Shown here piece after piece: positions 51,721 through 60,861 of a DNA stretch of 64,000 nt (position 1 is its first letter; every line of letters begins with the position of its first letter). Source of the DNA: Flavobacterium sp. GTDB lineage: Bacteria > Bacteroidota > Bacteroidia > Flavobacteriales > Flavobacteriaceae. The stretch is from positions 124,001 through 188,000 of the forward strand of contig JACMLU010000005.1 of assembly GCA_014379405.1 (NCBI GenBank), read 5' to 3'. A program made the translations under genes and the position numbers. The notes under the pieces were generated by a model, which made no database searches, was not told where the DNA came from, and worked only from the letters and a program-made list of their open reading frames with translations.

Positions 51721-53796
51721 TTAATGCAACATATTTTTGTCTACGGATGCACTAAAAGCTGCCAGAATTTCTTGGGGCAATTCTGCTTTTTTCTTCCACT
51801 GCATATCTCCAAAAACCCCCACCTTATCGATATCAAAAGGTTCGAATCCTATTTTTTTTACGGTCGATAGATCCTTAAATTTAAAATTATACTCTTTGGC
51901 ATTTACAAAGCCTGGATCCTGCGAGATACTATGCACATCCTTTCCACTTTTTTTTTGCCATTTTTTTAATGTCAAAGCCGAATCTGTAAAAATACACTTC
52001 TTATTATTCATATTCCAATAACAATTGTTATCTATAGTAATGTCTCCTTTTTGCCACGGCCCTTGCAGCATAACTCCCTTATCGGATATAAGAATATTAT
52101 GTTGGAAGTCAAAACTATGATGCGCTTCCACGCGGCTAAATTGTGCCTGAAATTGATTATTAAAAGCAATAATGTTATTATTAATCACATTGTTCTTCCC
52201 GTAATGCTGATGAAATCCTCCTGTTTTGGTTTTATACACTAAATTATTCTCCATTCTTATATTGCTTGATCCTTCGTCAGTATAAAGTCCCCATCCACCA
52301 TAACCATAAGAATACACATCATGAACCACATTATTACTCACTTCTGTACCATCAGAAATTCCAAGTGTATAAACTCCCGCCATATCACTCAGCACACCCC
52401 AACCAATATGATGAATATGATTGTAAACAATTTTATTATTTACAGCTGGGCTATAAGTATACCCCCAAACCCAACCTACCGAAACACCTGAATAACGAAA
52501 ATCCCCAATGTCGTTATGTTCTATTCTATTATTTGAGGCATGGGCGATAAACACTCCAACTGCGGTAGGATAATTGAACCCACCCGAATGTATGATGCAA
52601 TTTGAAATTTTGTTTCCGGAAGAAAAACGCATATTTTTATTAATCTCAGATTGTTTCAGTGTTTCCCCAATTCGTACTCCTCCCGCACCCAAATCATGAA
52701 GATAACTATGACTGATAGAACAATCTTGAACACTTTTTCTGAACCAAATGGCATACTGCCCGATATGGCTAATTTCACAATCTTCAAAATTAATATTATT
52801 AGCAAAATCCAACATTACCGCAGCATCAACAGACATCGCCGCTTGAAAATCATCTTCATACATACCCGATGTATTCGTATAGCAAAATGAAATCCCCTGA
52901 AAAGTAACATTGCTGACATCCTTGTCTACATCTCCCTTTATAATTATTAATTTTTCCAAAATCGGAATGGTAATTTTTAGATTATTAATTTTTGAATCAC
53001 TGGGAATATACTTTAATACATTTCCATCTAAGAACCATTCATTGGGTGCATCCAATGATTCGATGGCGTTTTCCATATAAAAAATAGATTTTTCAGAAAT
53101 TACGTTATATGATTTCCATTCCGAACCCGTAAAATAAAATGCCGAATTTTTCCTGTCTAAAGAATCTATCTTCACAATGGTGTTGTCCCATTTATGATAA
53201 ATGTTACATCTAGCTTTTTTTAATTCAGATGGAGACAAATGTGAAAGTTCATCGTATAAAGAGGAGGGGATTTCATAGTGTTGCGTTGATTTACCAATTC
53301 CTATCTTGGCAGAATCCTTTATTTCATAAGTTTTTCCTAATTGAAAAAAGTTATCATTAGGTGTTCTCGCCCTGATGGCTCTTTTAGCGTGTACATATAT
53401 ATCATTAATCTCAATAGTTTTGTCTTTTAATAATGATGATATATCCGCGGATAAAATTTTGTCTCCTATTAGCAATATATTTCTACCCCCACTTACAACA
53501 GGATGAGCCTCGACTGCCGCTTTAAAAATAATTTTAAAATCCTTTGTCCCACCATTTTCATTGGTAATGGTGATTGGTTTACTCAACTCATATTCACCCT
53601 CGTTTAGAATGATAGTAATGGTGCCTTTCGGGTTGTTGCTTTTTAAACCTGGAAGCATGTCTACTGCCTTTTCCAAAGTGGTTGGAGTCTGTATAGCACC
53701 GTTACCATTGCCTTTTGGTGAAACATATATAGTTATATCGCTGGCAAATGCAGCAAATAAAGAGAAATAGAAAGCTATTGAAAAAAGTAATTTCAT
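51721..53796 (-). CDS. Exported right-handed parallel beta-helix protein, probable polysaccharide-active
   Basis: A 691-residue protein with a signal peptide (LLFSIAFYFSLFAAFAS). The first 100 residues (TIYVSPKGNGNGAIQTPTTLEKAV) show the cap of a pectate-lyase-like fold. Repeated short strands follow from about 300 to 600 (NVTFQGISF, NRIEHNDIGDFRYSGVSVG, SNVVHDV, NVINNNIIAFNNQ). Parallel beta-helix proteins of this size include polysaccharide lyases and some glycoside hydrolases (for example GH141-like). The exact family cannot be fixed by eye. The ThuA and GH29 remnants nearby suggest a degraded glycan-use locus. Confidence 0.82.
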   Translation of the reverse strand: MKLLFSIAFYFSLFAAFASDITIYVSPKGNGNGAIQTPTTLEKAVDMLPGLKSNNPKGTITIILNEGEYELSKPITITNENGGTKDFKIIFKAAVEAHPVVSGGRNILLIGDKILSADISSLLKDKTIEINDIYVHAKRAIRARTPNDNFFQLGKTYEIKDSAKIGIGKSTQHYEIPSSLYDELSHLSPSELKKARCNIYHKWDNTIVKIDSLDRKNSAFYFTGSEWKSYNVISEKSIFYMENAIESLDAPNEWFLDGNVLKYIPSDSKINNLKITIPILEKLIIIKGDVDKDVSNVTFQGISFCYTNTSGMYEDDFQAAMSVDAAVMLDFANNINFEDCEISHIGQYAIWFRKSVQDCSISHSYLHDLGAGGVRIGETLKQSEINKNMRFSSGNKISNCIIHSGGFNYPTAVGVFIAHASNNRIEHNDIGDFRYSGVSVGWVWGYTYSPAVNNKIVYNHIHHIGWGVLSDMAGVYTLGISDGTEVSNNVVHDVYSYGYGGWGLYTDEGSSNIRMENNLVYKTKTGGFHQHYGKNNVINNNIIAFNNQFQAQFSRVEAHHSFDFQHNILISDKGVMLQGPWQKGDITIDNNCYWNMNNKKCIFTDSALTLKKWQKKSGKDVHSISQDPGFVNAKEYNFKFKDLSTVKKIGFEPFDIDKVGVFGDMQWKKKAELPQEILAAFSASVDKNMLH

Positions 53797-54099
53797 AAAT
53801 TATAAATTATATGGTTAGAGTAATAAAGTTTTATTCCGTTTAAAAAAATGATTGTCCATTTTTAGTAATATCCTTTAATGCCTGCAATTACTAATCTATC
53901 GAATATTTTTTTCATCTTATTAATTTTAAGACAAATATCCTCTTTTTAATTTTCATTTTAGTCTTTCTTATTTATAACCTCAAATAGAAATGGCCGATAT
54001 TCCCACTGGCCATTGTTAGTACTATTATACATAAACGATTTAAGTTATCATAAAAAAACACTTAAAAACTAATGCAATAATGAGGAAAAACCAGCGGTT

Positions 54100-54510
54100 T
54101 TATTCAAGAATTAATTCAATAACTGGAATTTCAGTATTTGGTTTCAAAACTGGTAAACGTATAATTACATCATTTTCTTCAGAAGTTTCTGATGTATGCC
54201 CAGCAGCTTTTGTAACAGTAGAAAAACGAAGTTCCGAACGATCATTTAATAGTTGGGCATATTTAAATTTCCCTTTATATCCTTCCAGATGTATGGATTT
54301 AAAAGGTCACTCCAGCAAATGGATAAACAAACGTTTTGTTTTCGCATTGTAAGTGAGTAAAACAATTATCAGGTTTTTTAAATGTTGCCGGCTATTCTAT
54401 ACAACCATAAATAGAACGGCTGTTGTATTGCATCCATTTACCCTGATCGCGCGGTTTTGTATACCGTGCCCACAAACGAGAGCAAGCAAAGCAATTATAA
54501 GGCAATTACT
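54100..54510 (-). pseudogene. GH29 alpha-L-fucosidase C-terminal remnant
   Basis: Minus-strand translation gives LWARYTKPRDQGKWMQYNSR and SRSIYGCIE, then a TAG. PATFKKPDNC and a frameshift follow, then LLTYNAKTKRLFIHLLE with a TGA where relatives have Trp. The rest is PFKSIHLEGYKGKFKYAQLL and EENDVIIRLPVLKPNTEIPV ending IELILE and a stop at 54100. This order matches the C-terminal part of bacterial alpha-L-fucosidases. The catalytic N-terminal domain is missing. At least two nonsense changes and one frameshift were counted. No intact start. Confidence 0.75.
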
Positions 54511-55020
54511 TCAAAATTTAAACTAACAATCTGGACACTTTTTTTATTACTACAAAAATAATTTTTACTACGCAGATTCCTTGCGCACTCAATTTTGAAT
54601 ATTTGCTCAAGAAATAAAACAAGTTCTTTGAGTTAGTAAAGAGGTCTTTATAAACGGCTATCATCAAAAAATAGTGACTCCCACCCAAAGCCCACTCAAA
54701 GCCATAGATAAGCCTAGGTTGTATTACCCCGGAAAAGCGTAAAAAAAACCATAAAATTGTAAGTAATAAATACAAACAAAAAGACGCAAAATAAAAGAAG
54801 GAAAAACCAAGTTAAAGCCTAATGGCGAATCAATTAACCAACGTCAATGGGATTCTTGCCAATCCTATGGTCAGAAATCCTTAACTTTGCACTGCCGCTA
54901 CCAGTGAGAAAACTCATAAAAATATAAATTTTCCGTGTTTAACCAAGTCAAGCCAATTACATTATCCTATTCATCATCAATCCTATATAATAGTTTTCTT
55001 TTAGAGAAAATCAAAATCAA
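54511..55020. other. Intergenic region without a supported gene
   Basis: A minus-strand frame of 85 codons (54518-54775, TTCCGGGGTAATAC region) is hydrophobic but matches no family I know and lies beside decayed DNA. Short A/T tracts follow. The 5' flank of the FAD monooxygenase (54850-55020) shows no clear -7 element. Confidence 0.5.
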
Positions 55021-56475
55021 GTGAAAAAAGTAGAAGTCAAAAAAGTGGAAAAAAAAGCATCAAGCTGGACTGTATGTCTTGAATGTAAGGGACGTGGTAA
55101 AAAAAGTCGAGGACTGACCAAAAAATCGCGACTCCACTACCAGATGGCCTTCGATAAATTTAAAAAAACAAACAGCGAAGGAACCCCTCCTGTTTTGCCC
55201 AAAGGTCATTTACATTTATGTTCAAAATGTTGTGGATCTGGATTAATTCCTTCAACTAATCCTCCTATAACAGATAACGAAAACTATCCACATATTGCTA
55301 TTATTGGTGGCGGTATAGGAGGTATTGCCTTAGCTGTAGCCTGCTTACACCGCGGAATTCCTTTTACTATTTATGAACGCGACAACAACTTCGATGCTAG
55401 ATCTCAAGGCTACGGACTCACTTTGCAACAAGCTAGTAAAGCAATCGAAGGATTCGGTATTGTATCATTAGATGAAGGAGTGATTTCAACAAGACATCTA
55501 GTTCATACCACAGAAGGAAAAGTGATAGGTGAATGGGGAGTCAGAAGTTGGATTCAATCCGATGTAAAAACTTCTTCGAAACGTTCCAATATACATATCG
55601 CACGACAATCTTTACGGTTAGCACTGCTTGAGCAACTCGGTGGAAATGATGCCATACAGTGGGGACATCAATTAATTGATTTTAAAAAAGGCAAAGTTGT
55701 TGAACTCCACTTTCAAGTCGACGGTAAGATTAAATCTGCCAAGGCAGATCTTGTGGTTGGAGCAGATGGTATTCGTAGTTCAGTTCGAAAACTATTAATT
55801 GGTGAAGATATTACCCCTTTACGGTACTTGGGTTGTATTGTAATATTAGGCATTTGTCCTTTAAGCGCTCTCGGAGGTCATATTAGTTCTTTGCTGGATT
55901 CGGCCACTGTATTTCAAACCGCCAATGGTAATGAACGAATCTACATTATGCCGTACACATCCGATTCGGTAATGTGGCAACTTAGTTTTCCAATGTCTGA
56001 AACAGAAGCTAAGACACTAAGTATTAAAGGTCCTCAAGCACTCAAGGAAGAAGCTAGTCGCAGAACTCAGTGGCACGATCCCATTCCTCAAATTTTATCG
56101 GCTACCTTAGAAGCTCAGGTTTCGGGCTATCCAGTGTATGACCGCGAATTACTCAGTCCAGAATTGTTGGAGAAATCAGAACAAGTAACTCTGATTGGAG
56201 ATGCCGCTCACCCAATGAGCCCATTCAAAGGACAGGGAGCAAATCAAGCCTTGCTAGATGCACTCGCATTAGCTCGCGGAATTTCAAGAGGATGCAGACC
56301 TTTATCTCAATGGAGAAAAGCCGGAATAAGAAAAAGTGTGCTATCTGAGTTTGAATCAGAAATGCTAGAGCGTAGTGCTATCAAAGTGAAAGATTCAGCA
56401 GAGGCTGCAGACTTCCTACACTCTGAAATTGTGCTTCATAAAAGTAATGCGCCTAGAAGAAGATTTGAAAAGTAG
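55021..56475 (+). CDS. FAD-dependent monooxygenase with N-terminal CxxCxGxG zinc-binding-like region
   Basis: A 484-residue protein starting at a GTG. Residues 15-80 contain two Cys pairs in DnaJ-like motifs, C19-x2-C22-K-G-R-G and C67-x2-C70-C-G-S-G, probably binding one zinc. From about 90, a PHBH/UbiH-type flavoprotein follows: GGGIGG (96-101), VVGADGIRSSVRK (DG motif) and LIGDAAHPMSPFKGQGANQAL (GD motif binding FAD ribitol). These enzymes hydroxylate aromatic rings using NAD(P)H and O2. The substrate is unknown, and the fusion is unusual. It stands alone, upstream of the tRNA cluster. Confidence 0.85.
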   Translation: MKKVEVKKVEKKASSWTVCLECKGRGKKSRGLTKKSRLHYQMAFDKFKKTNSEGTPPVLPKGHLHLCSKCCGSGLIPSTNPPITDNENYPHIAIIGGGIGGIALAVACLHRGIPFTIYERDNNFDARSQGYGLTLQQASKAIEGFGIVSLDEGVISTRHLVHTTEGKVIGEWGVRSWIQSDVKTSSKRSNIHIARQSLRLALLEQLGGNDAIQWGHQLIDFKKGKVVELHFQVDGKIKSAKADLVVGADGIRSSVRKLLIGEDITPLRYLGCIVILGICPLSALGGHISSLLDSATVFQTANGNERIYIMPYTSDSVMWQLSFPMSETEAKTLSIKGPQALKEEASRRTQWHDPIPQILSATLEAQVSGYPVYDRELLSPELLEKSEQVTLIGDAAHPMSPFKGQGANQALLDALALARGISRGCRPLSQWRKAGIRKSVLSEFESEMLERSAIKVKDSAEAADFLHSEIVLHKSNAPRRRFEK

Positions 56476-56553
56476 TTCATTTTTAGCTATGACGGATCCA
56501 AAAAACATCTAAAAACAAAAAACCCTCATAATCAAAAGATTATAAAGGTTTTG

Positions 56554-56627
<74 letters not shown>

Positions 56628-56671
56628 ATTAATCATTAAATTTACTAATTATAAGAAAACTTACTAATTAG

Positions 56672-56746
56672 TCGGGGTGGCAGGATTCGAACCTGCGGCC
56701 TCCTGCTCCCAAAGCAGGCGCGATAACCGAGCTACGCTACACCCCG
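56672..56746 (-). tRNA. tRNA-Pro (anticodon TGG)
   Basis: A 75-nt cloverleaf. Acceptor CGGGGTG / CACCCCG, anticodon arm CCTGC-TTTGGGA-GCAGG with TGG, T-arm GCAGG-TTCGAAT-CCTGC, discriminator A. Its 5' 29 bases (56719-56747) recur exactly at 57038-57066 as part of a truncated copy. Confidence 0.95.
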
Positions 56747-56749
56747 AAT

Positions 56750-56992
56750 TCAAAAGAAACCAATATCTTCAAGATATCTTTTAGCTCCTCTCTTTTTTAC
56801 TTTTTGTTCTAAAAGCAAAGCTTCCGAACGAGTTGAAAATTGAATATGATAAATCAATTCCCAAGGTTTACCTGACTTTGTCGACAAACTCAATCCTGAA
56901 TTATGTCTATATAATCTATTTTCAAGATTATCAGTTTGACCAGTATAATATTTTAAAGAACTTCTACTATATAATATATAAACTATATACAT
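56750..56992 (-). CDS. GIY-YIG nuclease superfamily protein
   Basis: An 80-residue UPF0213/YhbQ-like single GIY-YIG domain: YIVYILYSRSSLKYYTGQTD (GIY...YIG-like, here VYI and YTG), the conserved Arg in LENRLYRHN and Glu in SEALLLEQKVKKRG. The family holds endonucleases, some mobile. The stop is 4 bases before the 5' end of tRNA-Pro and the ATG is 19 bp from a truncated tRNA-Pro copy, so the gene sits inside a tRNA duplication. Confidence 0.88.
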   Translation of the reverse strand: MYIVYILYSRSSLKYYTGQTDNLENRLYRHNSGLSLSTKSGKPWELIYHIQFSTRSEALLLEQKVKKRGAKRYLEDIGFF

Positions 56993-57011
56993 AATCAGCT
57001 TAATACAATTT

Positions 57012-57066
57012 ACCTGCGGTCTTCACGCATTGCGTGACGCGATAACCGAGCTACGCTACACCCCGA
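57012..57066 (-). pseudogene. Truncated tRNA-Pro copy
   Basis: On the minus strand the 5' acceptor and D-arm of tRNA-Pro are exact (29 bases shared with 56719-56747). The anticodon arm is replaced by the palindrome TCACGCA-A-TGCGTGA, the variable region AGACC is retained, and the copy stops after GCAGGT in the T-stem. With no T-loop and no 3' acceptor strand it cannot be a functional tRNA. Confidence 0.8.
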
Positions 57067-57078
57067 GTGCAAAAAAAG

Positions 57079-57165
57079 CGGAGAGTAAGGGATTCGAACC
57101 CTTGGTACAGTTACCCATACGCTTGTTTAGCAAACAAGTCCTTTCGGCCACTCAGGCAACTCTCC
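57079..57165 (-). tRNA. tRNA-Ser (anticodon GCT)
   Basis: An 87-nt class II tRNA with a long variable arm (GTATGGGTAACTGTAC). Acceptor GGAGAGT / ACTCTCC, anticodon arm CTTGTTTGCTAAACAAG with GCT, T-arm AGGGTTCGAATCCCTT, discriminator G. Confidence 0.95.
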
Positions 57166-57447
57166 AATAAATATGAACTTATATTCCTTTTAAGCGGTTG
57201 CAAATGTAGGGTTCTATTCTATATTTCACAAATTATTAGCCCCTTTTTTTTAATGTTTTTTTTAAGCTTCTTTTAAAAACATTAACAATCAAATGTATAG
57301 CACATCATCGATTTGCAATTTGCGTTTATTTTAAATAATAATAGTTCATTTTTTTTCAGTGGTAACATTATAATTATATCAAAAATGTAATTTAGTATTT
57401 ACTCAAAATGATTAAATTCGCATTTCAAACAAAGATATTAATTCATT

Positions 57448-58626
57448 ATGCTCAAAAAAGTTGTCATCGTTTCTGCTGTCAGAACTCCTATTGGAAGTTT
57501 TATGGGAGGATTATCTACTGTGACTGCTCCAAGATTAGGAGCAATTGCCATTAAAGGTGCACTAGACAAAATTCAACTAGATGCGAATTTAGTTGACGAA
57601 GTTTATATGGGCAATGTGATTCAAGCTGGTGTTGGTCAAGCTCCTGCCAGACAAGCCGCAATTTATGCAGGTTTACCAAATTCCGTAGTATGCACTACTG
57701 TTAATAAAGTTTGTGCCTCAGGAATGAAATCGGTGATGTTGGGCGCTCAGGCAATCCAATGTGGCGATGCCAAAATCGTCGTTGCTGGTGGAATGGAAAA
57801 TATGAGTTTGATTCCACATTACATCCATTTGAGAAACGGCTATAAATTTGGCCCTGCCTCTATGGTTGACGGAATGCAGAAAGATGGACTGACCGATGCT
57901 TACGACAATAATGCTATGGGCGTTTGTGCTGACTTATGTGCAACAGAATATAAAATTACCCGCGAAGAACAAGATAATTTCGCAATTCAATCCTATGAGC
58001 GTTCTTCGAAAGCTTGGGAAGATGGAAAATTCGACAATGAAATTGTTCCTGTTGCTGTTCCCCAAAGAAAAGGAGACCCCATTATCTTATCGAAAGATGA
58101 AGAATTTACTAATGTAAAATTAGATAAAATTCCCTCTTTGAATGCAGTTTTCACGAAAGACGGAACCGTGACGGCCGCCAATGCCTCCACAATAAATGAT
58201 GGTGCTGCAGCCTTGGTATTAATGAGCGAAGATAAAGCTTTATCTCTGGGACTAAAACCACTGGCTTATATAAAAAGTTATGCCGATGCAGCCCAAGAGC
58301 CAAAATGGTTTACAACAAGTCCTTCAAAAGCATTACCTAAAGCATTGGAAAAAGCAGGACTAACAATAAATGATGTAGATTATTTCGAACTTAACGAAGC
58401 CTTTGCCGTTGTTGGTTTAGTCAACACCAAAATCCTTGGACTCGACGATTCTAAATTAAACGTAAATGGTGGAGCCGTTTCTTTGGGACATCCACTGGGT
58501 TGTTCGGGAGCACGAATTATTGTTACTTTACTGAATGTGTTGGAACAAAACAACGCAAAGATTGGTGCAGCCACAATTTGTAATGGAGGCGGTGGTGCTT
58601 CGGCAATTGTTATCGAAAAATATTAA
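57448..58626 (+). CDS. Acetyl-CoA C-acyltransferase (thiolase)
   Basis: A 392-residue thiolase. The acyl-accepting Cys is in [11 protein letters not shown] (near residue 90), the active-site His in LNEAFAVVG and the second Cys in [12 protein letters not shown]-terminal [12 protein letters not shown] is typical. It cleaves 3-ketoacyl-CoA (beta-oxidation) or condenses two acetyl-CoA; sequence alone does not decide, though AtoB-like N-terminal [14 protein letters not shown] is common to both. The next gene follows 17 bp later. Confidence 0.95.
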   Translation: MLKKVVIVSAVRTPIGSFMGGLSTVTAPRLGAIAIKGALDKIQLDANLVDEVYMGNVIQAGVGQAPARQAAIYAGLPNSVVCTTVNKVCASGMKSVMLGAQAIQCGDAKIVVAGGMENMSLIPHYIHLRNGYKFGPASMVDGMQKDGLTDAYDNNAMGVCADLCATEYKITREEQDNFAIQSYERSSKAWEDGKFDNEIVPVAVPQRKGDPIILSKDEEFTNVKLDKIPSLNAVFTKDGTVTAANASTINDGAAALVLMSEDKALSLGLKPLAYIKSYADAAQEPKWFTTSPSKALPKALEKAGLTINDVDYFELNEAFAVVGLVNTKILGLDDSKLNVNGGAVSLGHPLGCSGARIIVTLLNVLEQNNAKIGAATICNGGGGASAIVIEKY

Positions 58627-58643
58627 AATTTAAAAAACATTAA

Positions 58644-59405
58644 ATGTTCGGAATTTGTAATCTAGCCATAATCCCTCTTCGATTTGAACCCAGTGACAGA
58701 AGTGAAATCGTTTCCCAAGTCCTGTTTGGTGAGCATTTTGAAATTCTGGAACAATTGAAACAATGGTCAAAAATAAAATTGCAATATGACGATTACGAAG
58801 GCTGGGTTGATTCAAAACAATACCAAATTATTTCAGAATCCGAATACAATCAATTATCAGGAGACGCTATTGTATTGAATTCAGATTTACTGGAATATAT
58901 TACAGGAACTAATAATATGCTGCTCCCGATTCCATTGGGTGCTTCCGTGTCCTTTTTAAGTCATAGTGATATCAATATCTCGAATCTTAATTTTGAAGGC
59001 GCCAAAATCAGCGGTATTAAGCCCAAGAATTACATGTTAAATACTGCTTTTATGTATCTAAATGCGCCTTATCTTTGGGGAGGAAAAACTCCTTTCGGGA
59101 TTGATTGCTCTGGTTTTACCCAAATGGTTTATAAACTAAACGGATATAAATTACTGCGAGATGCTTCGCAACAAGCCACTCAGGGCGAAGCTTTGAGTTT
59201 TATTGAAGAATGCGAACCTGGAGATTTGGCTTTTTTCGATAACGAAGAAGGTAATATTATTCACGTAGGTATCATTATGGATGATAATTATATTATTCAC
59301 GCCAGTGGAAAAGTACGAATTGACCGTTTGGATCACTTAGGGATTTATAATTCCGAAACCAACAGGCACACACACAAACTTCGAGTTATCAAAAAAATTA
59401 TATAA
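58644..59405 (+). CDS. C40-family (NlpC/P60) peptidase with N-terminal SH3-like domain
   Basis: A 253-residue protein with no clear signal peptide. The SH3b-like N-terminus (about 15-60, with FGEHFEILEQLKQWSKIKLQ) precedes a NlpC/P60 domain (about 125-250): catalytic Cys in FGIDCSGFTQMV, His in GNIIHVGIIM and the third polar residue in YIIHASGKVRI. Such enzymes cut gamma-D-Glu-diamino-acid bonds of cell-wall peptides; without an export signal it may act in muropeptide recycling in the cytoplasm. It probably shares an operon with the thiolase (17-bp gap). Confidence 0.9.
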   Translation: MFGICNLAIIPLRFEPSDRSEIVSQVLFGEHFEILEQLKQWSKIKLQYDDYEGWVDSKQYQIISESEYNQLSGDAIVLNSDLLEYITGTNNMLLPIPLGASVSFLSHSDINISNLNFEGAKISGIKPKNYMLNTAFMYLNAPYLWGGKTPFGIDCSGFTQMVYKLNGYKLLRDASQQATQGEALSFIEECEPGDLAFFDNEEGNIIHVGIIMDDNYIIHASGKVRIDRLDHLGIYNSETNRHTHKLRVIKKII

Positions 59406-59440
59406 AAAAAATCCCGATCGTGAAATCGGGATTTTTTTTA
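59404..59440. terminator. Bidirectional terminator
   Basis: Strong GC-rich stem ATCCCGAT / ATCGGGAT (59411-59418 with 59425-59432) between A and T tracts. It separates the convergent peptidase and TPR genes. Confidence 0.9.
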
Positions 59441-59465
59441 TACAATTCTTTTTGACTTTCAAACC

Positions 59466-60764
59466 TTATTTTTTGGCTGCTGCTGCCGCTTCCATTTCTT
59501 TTACTTTTGCTTTTAAAGCCTTGTATTCAGGCATTTCTAAAGCACTGTAAACATTTAAAAGTGTTTTTGCTACGTCAATATTTGTTGGATCAATCTCATA
59601 AGCTTTTTGAAGATATGGAATCGTGCTTTTGAACAAATTTTCTCTTTTTGTTTTCAAGACAGCATAACGCTTCATATCTTTCTCAGAATTCCCCAATTTG
59701 TTCATTTCATCAATAATAGCCTTTTCGTCTTCCAATTTCAAAGCCGCCAAATTGATATAGGCATTAACATAATTAGGATTAACCTCCATTACCCTTTTAT
59801 AATATTTCTCAGCATCAACAGGATTTTTTGCATTGGCACTAATTACACCCAAATTAAAAATCAAGTCAGCATCGTTTGGATTTTTCTCTAAAATTTCGGC
59901 AATTATTTTTTTGTATGTTTCGAAATCTTTTGTTTGCAAATACAAATTAGCCTCAGCCAAAGCTAATGATGAATCTTCAGGATTTGCTTTTCTAGCATCT
60001 GAAATGGCTTTCTTCGCTTCTTCAACTTTTCCTTGATCAACCAAAATCAAAGCAATATTTTTATAGATCTCTCCTCTTTTTGAAGGAATCGCTTCTGTTT
60101 TTGGTTTTTCGTGGGTTCCCAATTTAACAGCCAAATCTCTTTCTTTAGCCGTGTTGTATAAATCTTCTTGTCCAGTCAATTTATTCATAGCCAAATAACT
60201 CGTTCCCTTACCTGAATAATTTAATGTTTTAAGTTCTTCATACAATTTAAGAGCTGTAGGATAATCTTTTCCATTTACATAAGTAGATGCCGAATAATAC
60301 AAGTTTATGGTGTCTTTTTTATCTAATAAATAAGCGTCATATAACTTACCAGCACCTTCCGTTGTTTTATTCGCTTTAGTATCTTCAATGGCGCTGTTAA
60401 TCAATTTTCCTTTAATTGTAATAATAGAAGCAGTGGCTTGAGAAGTATATTTAGGTTTTCCAGAGTTTTTTTCAACAGATAATAACTCTTGATAAGCTTT
60501 GGCGGCCAAAGAAAGATTCTTTCCTTCTTCCACTTTTTTGGTGGCTAAGTCAAAGTAAGCATTTCCTTTTACAAAAAAGAATTGAGCTTTTTCGGCATCA
60601 CCGGCATTAGAAATTAGAGATTCGGCTCCTTGCAAAATAGTTACCGCTTCTTGAGGATTACCACCTTTTTGTGCTTTTTCAGCAGCTTTAATTTGATCTT
60701 TTTGAGCAAATGTAGCTACCGATATCAACATAGCTGACGCTAGCATTACATATTTACTTTTCAT
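59466..60764 (-). CDS. Exported tetratricopeptide-repeat protein
   Basis: A 432-residue protein from the ATG at 60764 (MKSKYVMLASAMLISVATFAQ, a signal peptide); a longer frame starts at 60809. It holds many TPR-like helical pairs, e.g. AEKAQKGGNPQEAVTILQGA, LAEANLYLQTKDFETYKKII, and PNDADLIFNLGVISANAKNP with VDAEKYYKRVMEVNPNYVNA. It is presumably a periplasmic scaffold. Function unknown. gyrA is upstream on the same strand (97-bp gap). Confidence 0.88.
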   Translation of the reverse strand: MKSKYVMLASAMLISVATFAQKDQIKAAEKAQKGGNPQEAVTILQGAESLISNAGDAEKAQFFFVKGNAYFDLATKKVEEGKNLSLAAKAYQELLSVEKNSGKPKYTSQATASIITIKGKLINSAIEDTKANKTTEGAGKLYDAYLLDKKDTINLYYSASTYVNGKDYPTALKLYEELKTLNYSGKGTSYLAMNKLTGQEDLYNTAKERDLAVKLGTHEKPKTEAIPSKRGEIYKNIALILVDQGKVEEAKKAISDARKANPEDSSLALAEANLYLQTKDFETYKKIIAEILEKNPNDADLIFNLGVISANAKNPVDAEKYYKRVMEVNPNYVNAYINLAALKLEDEKAIIDEMNKLGNSEKDMKRYAVLKTKRENLFKSTIPYLQKAYEIDPTNIDVAKTLLNVYSALEMPEYKALKAKVKEMEAAAAAKK

Positions 60765-60861
60765 AATTTTTGTTTTAGATTTATGTGCCAAAAATAGCAA
60801 GAAAAACATTTATCCTATATGATTTTTATCATAAAGAATAAATGTTTTAAATTATTAATTT

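Noticed and set aside
54080..54352. 90-codon plus-strand frame
   Set aside because: It is the antisense of the GH29 remnant, whose minus-strand translation clearly matches alpha-L-fucosidase.
54518..54775. 85-codon hydrophobic frame on the minus strand
   Set aside because: No recognisable family, odd composition, and it lies beside a decayed GH29 gene, so I treat it as chance or remnant sequence.
57012..57066. Functional second tRNA
   Set aside because: It lacks the T-loop and 3' acceptor strand, so no cloverleaf can form.
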